This document shows, one piece after another, positions 33,301 to 35,155 of a stretch of 35,155 nucleotides of DNA. This stretch comes from Pelargonium nanum. Its lineage: Eukaryota > Streptophyta > Magnoliopsida > Geraniales > Geraniaceae. Every line of letters begins with the position of its first letter. The stretch's first letter is position 1. The notes beneath the pieces were generated by a model. That model did no database searches. It was not told where the DNA came from and saw nothing but the letters and a program-made list of their open reading frames with translations. The position numbers and the translations under genes were made by a program. Location of the stretch: contig JAYMTF010000490.1 in NCBI GenBank assembly GCA_036897485.1, positions 1-35,155 on the forward strand, given 5' to 3'.

Positions 33301-33879
33301 TCATTCTACAGAGGGTTTAATAATCCAGGACCATCTCCCAACGAAACGAACCCGCTTAACTATGGTGGAGATCATGTTGGTGGATCTGGAATCAAGATTA
33401 GAACACGCCAAGCACAGAACCGGCCAAGCTCAAACAACATTGCACATCAGGGCACTGCGAATAGGAGAATACGTTTGCAAGTAGCTCCAGCTGGATCTGT
33501 TTGTAGTAGAATCGAAAATGCAGATCACAGCAAGGAAAACGACGAAGAAGTGCAATCAAATCTTACCAAGGTAAGGCTCGTTACTCGTATTGCTTCTCTA
33601 TAGGTTGATTTTGCTTCTTGACTATACTGCTCTGTTTGTTTCATACAGGCAACTGATGAACCGGAGGAAGCAAACAAACTTCCCGAGCCTGATTCATCCA
33701 CAAAACTGAGACTGAGGGAGAAACAAAAGAGCGAACCAGAAAGCTGCAAGGGAGGGTTTTCGGGAGTTCAAGAAACGCCAACTGAGCGCGGCCACACGGG
33801 TTCTAAGATAATGATTGTAGTAAATGTATCACTAGTTGTCATTTTGTTCCTAGTTCTGATAGGTAATGTGTTGGTGTAG
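30396..33879 (+). CDS. NTL: Membrane-tethered NAC transcription factor, NTL type (6 exons, 605 aa)
   Basis: Stress-type transcription factor stored on a membrane by a C-terminal anchor and released by proteolysis to enter the nucleus. Exons: 30396-30561, 30845-31140, 31924-32229, 32331-32681, 33103-33570, 33649-33879, all GT-AG and in frame. The NAC domain at about 9-165 has subdomains [60 protein letters not shown] and [21 protein letters not shown]. The central region is acidic and Ser/Asn-rich, as activation domains are. Residues about 583-603 ([20 protein letters not shown]) form a single membrane helix, followed by VLV. The NAC domain most resembles Arabidopsis ANAC062/NTL6 as I recall it; the exact orthologue is unproven. 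The leader has no upstream ATG. Introns 2 and 4 carry repeat fragments. Confidence 0.94.
31640..31785. repeat. Repeat fragment rich in CCCGACCC words, NAC intron 2
   Basis: Dense GACCCGACCC/CGGGTTGAG-type words (AATTCGGGTTTCAGGTTGAG, AAACCCGACCCACG, CCCAACCCGACTCG). Similar blocks lie at about 20640-20700, 21800-22020 and, less closely, 13655-13690. They look like pieces of one dispersed non-coding repeat family; neither ends nor class were determined. Confidence 0.5.
32710..33010. repeat. Repeat fragment rich in AAATGGGTT words, NAC intron 4
   Basis: Multiple AACCCATTT/AAATGGGTT words and ACACGA/GACACGAA phrases occur over about 300 bases, with a texture unlike the flanking intron ends. It resembles common plant dispersed repeats but has no clear terminal inverted repeats or target duplication. 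Confidence 0.45.
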
Positions 33880-34050
33880 ATGCTGATGTTGCATAGAGAG
33901 TTGGGTTGGTCTGTTATTGAAGATAATAGAGTGTAGGGTTAAGTTTTGTAGAATCTTGGGTAGGTTTGTAAATTTTGAATCCTATATGTATGGCTATATA
34001 CATTTAGTCTAATTTTATGTTGATCTATGAGTGTACAGTATTAGTCAAAT
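33880..34050 (+). other. NAC 3' UTR region
   Basis: AT-rich sequence directly after the NAC stop codon, without coding. It probably contains the polyadenylation region; no single signal was assigned. The gene fragment that follows begins near 34050. Confidence 0.4.
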
Positions 34051-34500
34051 GTGATGTTTTCAAGTTGATCTATGAGGAAGCATTAGGGGTTTCGGAGAGT
34101 CCCTCGATAATCGGGACTCCCGGGCTTGATTTGGTTGCAATGGGTATGGTTGATGCGTTTGCTGTTCCCAAGTACGAGTTGAGTGTTGAAGACGGGCCTC
34201 GCCTGGCCAAGGAGTACGCCAGGGTCCTGATGAGACAGCACAGGGCAAAACAAGCCGGGGAGAAGGGCGCTGATGAAGTTGAAGAAAGAAGCCGTTGAGG
34301 CTTTGCCCGAGCATTTGAAGAGGGCGGCAATGCTGCCCGACTACACTCTTTTCCTGATAAATAGGTTCATGGTGGCATTGACTCCTCCGATTGAAGGCTA
34401 CACTGAGAAGGTGATGGAAGCCTCGCAGAAGAGCTCGGGGTCATTGCGTATGCTTAGCTCGATCCAAAATCAATCGTTTTTACTAATTCAGAAATTTAGA
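34050..34500 (+). pseudogene. Frameshifted gene fragment
   Basis: Two overlapping frames together read like one conserved protein. The first (to about 34260) holds SIIGTPGLDLVAMGMVDAFA, then VPKYELSVEDGPRLAKEYA, RVLMRQHRAKQA. The second (from about 34273) continues LKKEAVEALPEHLKRAAM then LPDYTLFLINRFMVALTPP. The frame change near 34262-34275 and the absence of a proper start show it is broken. There are no introns, so it could be a retrocopy or a duplicated last exon. It reminds me of the C-terminal part of a plant mitochondrial small-subunit ribosomal protein of the S23-like kind, but I am not sure of that name. Confidence 0.5.
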
Positions 34501-34506
34501 ACATAG

Positions 34507-34894
34507 AATGAAATTTGTGAATAAGTAATGGAAGATGGAGGCAAATTAGAAGAAAGGTAGATGGTAGCTTGGTAGGTAGGTATAGGTGAAGAGCTCAAGA
34601 AACAATTAAATGATAAGAAAGAGGAGAATAGGAATAGGAATAGCAATGCAGCATGCATGAAAGAGAGCTAGCTATGAAGAAACAAAACAGTTTAAAGGAA
34701 GAGAAGTCATGAAAAGGATAGTAGCTCAAGTGTGTTGTACCAGTGAAAGTGAAATGACCAATATATAAAGACAACGATATTTTTATGAGTCTTATAATAT
34801 GTTTTTGAAATAGTCTCATAAAAATACAACGATATGTTGATTACGAATTCATTTCAAGTATAACAATAGACTATTTCTGAATTATTCCAAGATC
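34507..34894. other. AT-rich intergenic stretch
   Basis: Short simple-sequence runs such as GGAATAGGAATAGGAATAG and GGTAGGTAGGTA occur, but no gene was recognised. The frames here have no family features. Confidence 0.45.
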
Positions 34895-35155
34895 ATTAAG
34901 GTCTTGTTTGGTAAGTCTACTTACCCTCTACTTCAATTGTCTATAGACGTTTTTTCATAAATATATGTTTGGCAAACCAGCTTTTGGAGAAATGTCTATA
35001 GACATTCAACATTTTTGGCCTCAAAAGGTCTATTTCTCACAGGAGGTTGGGAGCTCCTGTGAGATACTGTAGAAGCTCTACTTGAATTCCATACTCATAA
35101 TACCCCTGAAAATGTGATGCAAAATTACCTATCCATCATTCCCTCTCAACCCTCT
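34895..35155. mobile_element. Left part of an inverted-repeat element running off the window
   Basis: GGTCTTGTTTGGTAAGTCTA at 34900 has the GTTTGG-type terminus of many plant MITEs. Inside are repeated GTCTATAGAC words and a hairpin, CTCACAGGAG (35036-35045) against CTCCTGTGAG (35054-35063). The right end is outside the window, so the class and size are unknown. Confidence 0.45.

Overview
The window looks like nuclear DNA from a flowering plant, most likely a eudicot. It is AT-rich, has spliced genes with GT-AG introns, tRNA-derived SINEs and small inverted-repeat transposons, and every recognisable gene is of plant type. Most of the length is non-coding. I recovered five protein-coding genes, one microRNA locus with two hairpins, and one broken gene fragment. 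Splice joins were chosen because they keep reading frame and restore family sequence; no transcript data were available.

Layout from left to right. 295-561: a reverse-oriented SINE with a perfect 16-bp target duplication. About 1769-3130: a MIR166 locus, with two miR166 hairpins in tandem behind a TATA box, followed by a CT-rich tandem array. 5430-5657: a second SINE with a 14-bp target duplication. 6374-10558 (minus), leader exon near 12161-12310: a diacylglycerol kinase of the plant DGK1/DGK2 type, 708 aa, 7 coding exons, with a long leader intron holding three ~200-bp tandem repeats. 12311-16184: repeat-rich intergenic DNA with an hAT-like MITE and a 303-bp tandem duplication. 16388-16975 (plus): an intronless, GC-rich ATL-type RING-H2 ubiquitin ligase. 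18395-19080: five tandem repeats of ~140-170 bp, directly upstream of 19227-21271 (plus), a CAD1-type cinnamyl-alcohol-dehydrogenase-like gene, 366 aa, 6 exons. 21985-28315 (minus): the nucleoporin NUP98, 1008 aa, 12 coding exons plus a leader exon, lying tail to tail with CAD. 30396-33879 (plus): a NAC transcription factor with a C-terminal membrane anchor, 605 aa, 6 exons, divergent from NUP98, with a perfect ER-stress element in its promoter. 34050-34500: a frameshifted gene fragment. The right edge enters another inverted-repeat element.

The genes are not a pathway cluster; each acts on its own, as is usual in plant genomes. miR166 silences class III HD-ZIP genes in patterning. DGK makes phosphatidic acid, the ATL protein ubiquitinates targets at membranes, CAD reduces aldehydes, NUP98 forms the pore barrier, and the NAC factor carries stress signals from a membrane to the nucleus.

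The points most worth a second look are the two-hairpin MIR166 unit, the ERSE in front of the membrane-tethered NAC gene, the out-of-frame 58/59-bp duplication that replaces the CAD C-terminus, and repeated local tandem duplication in leaders and introns across the window. I found no wholly new system.
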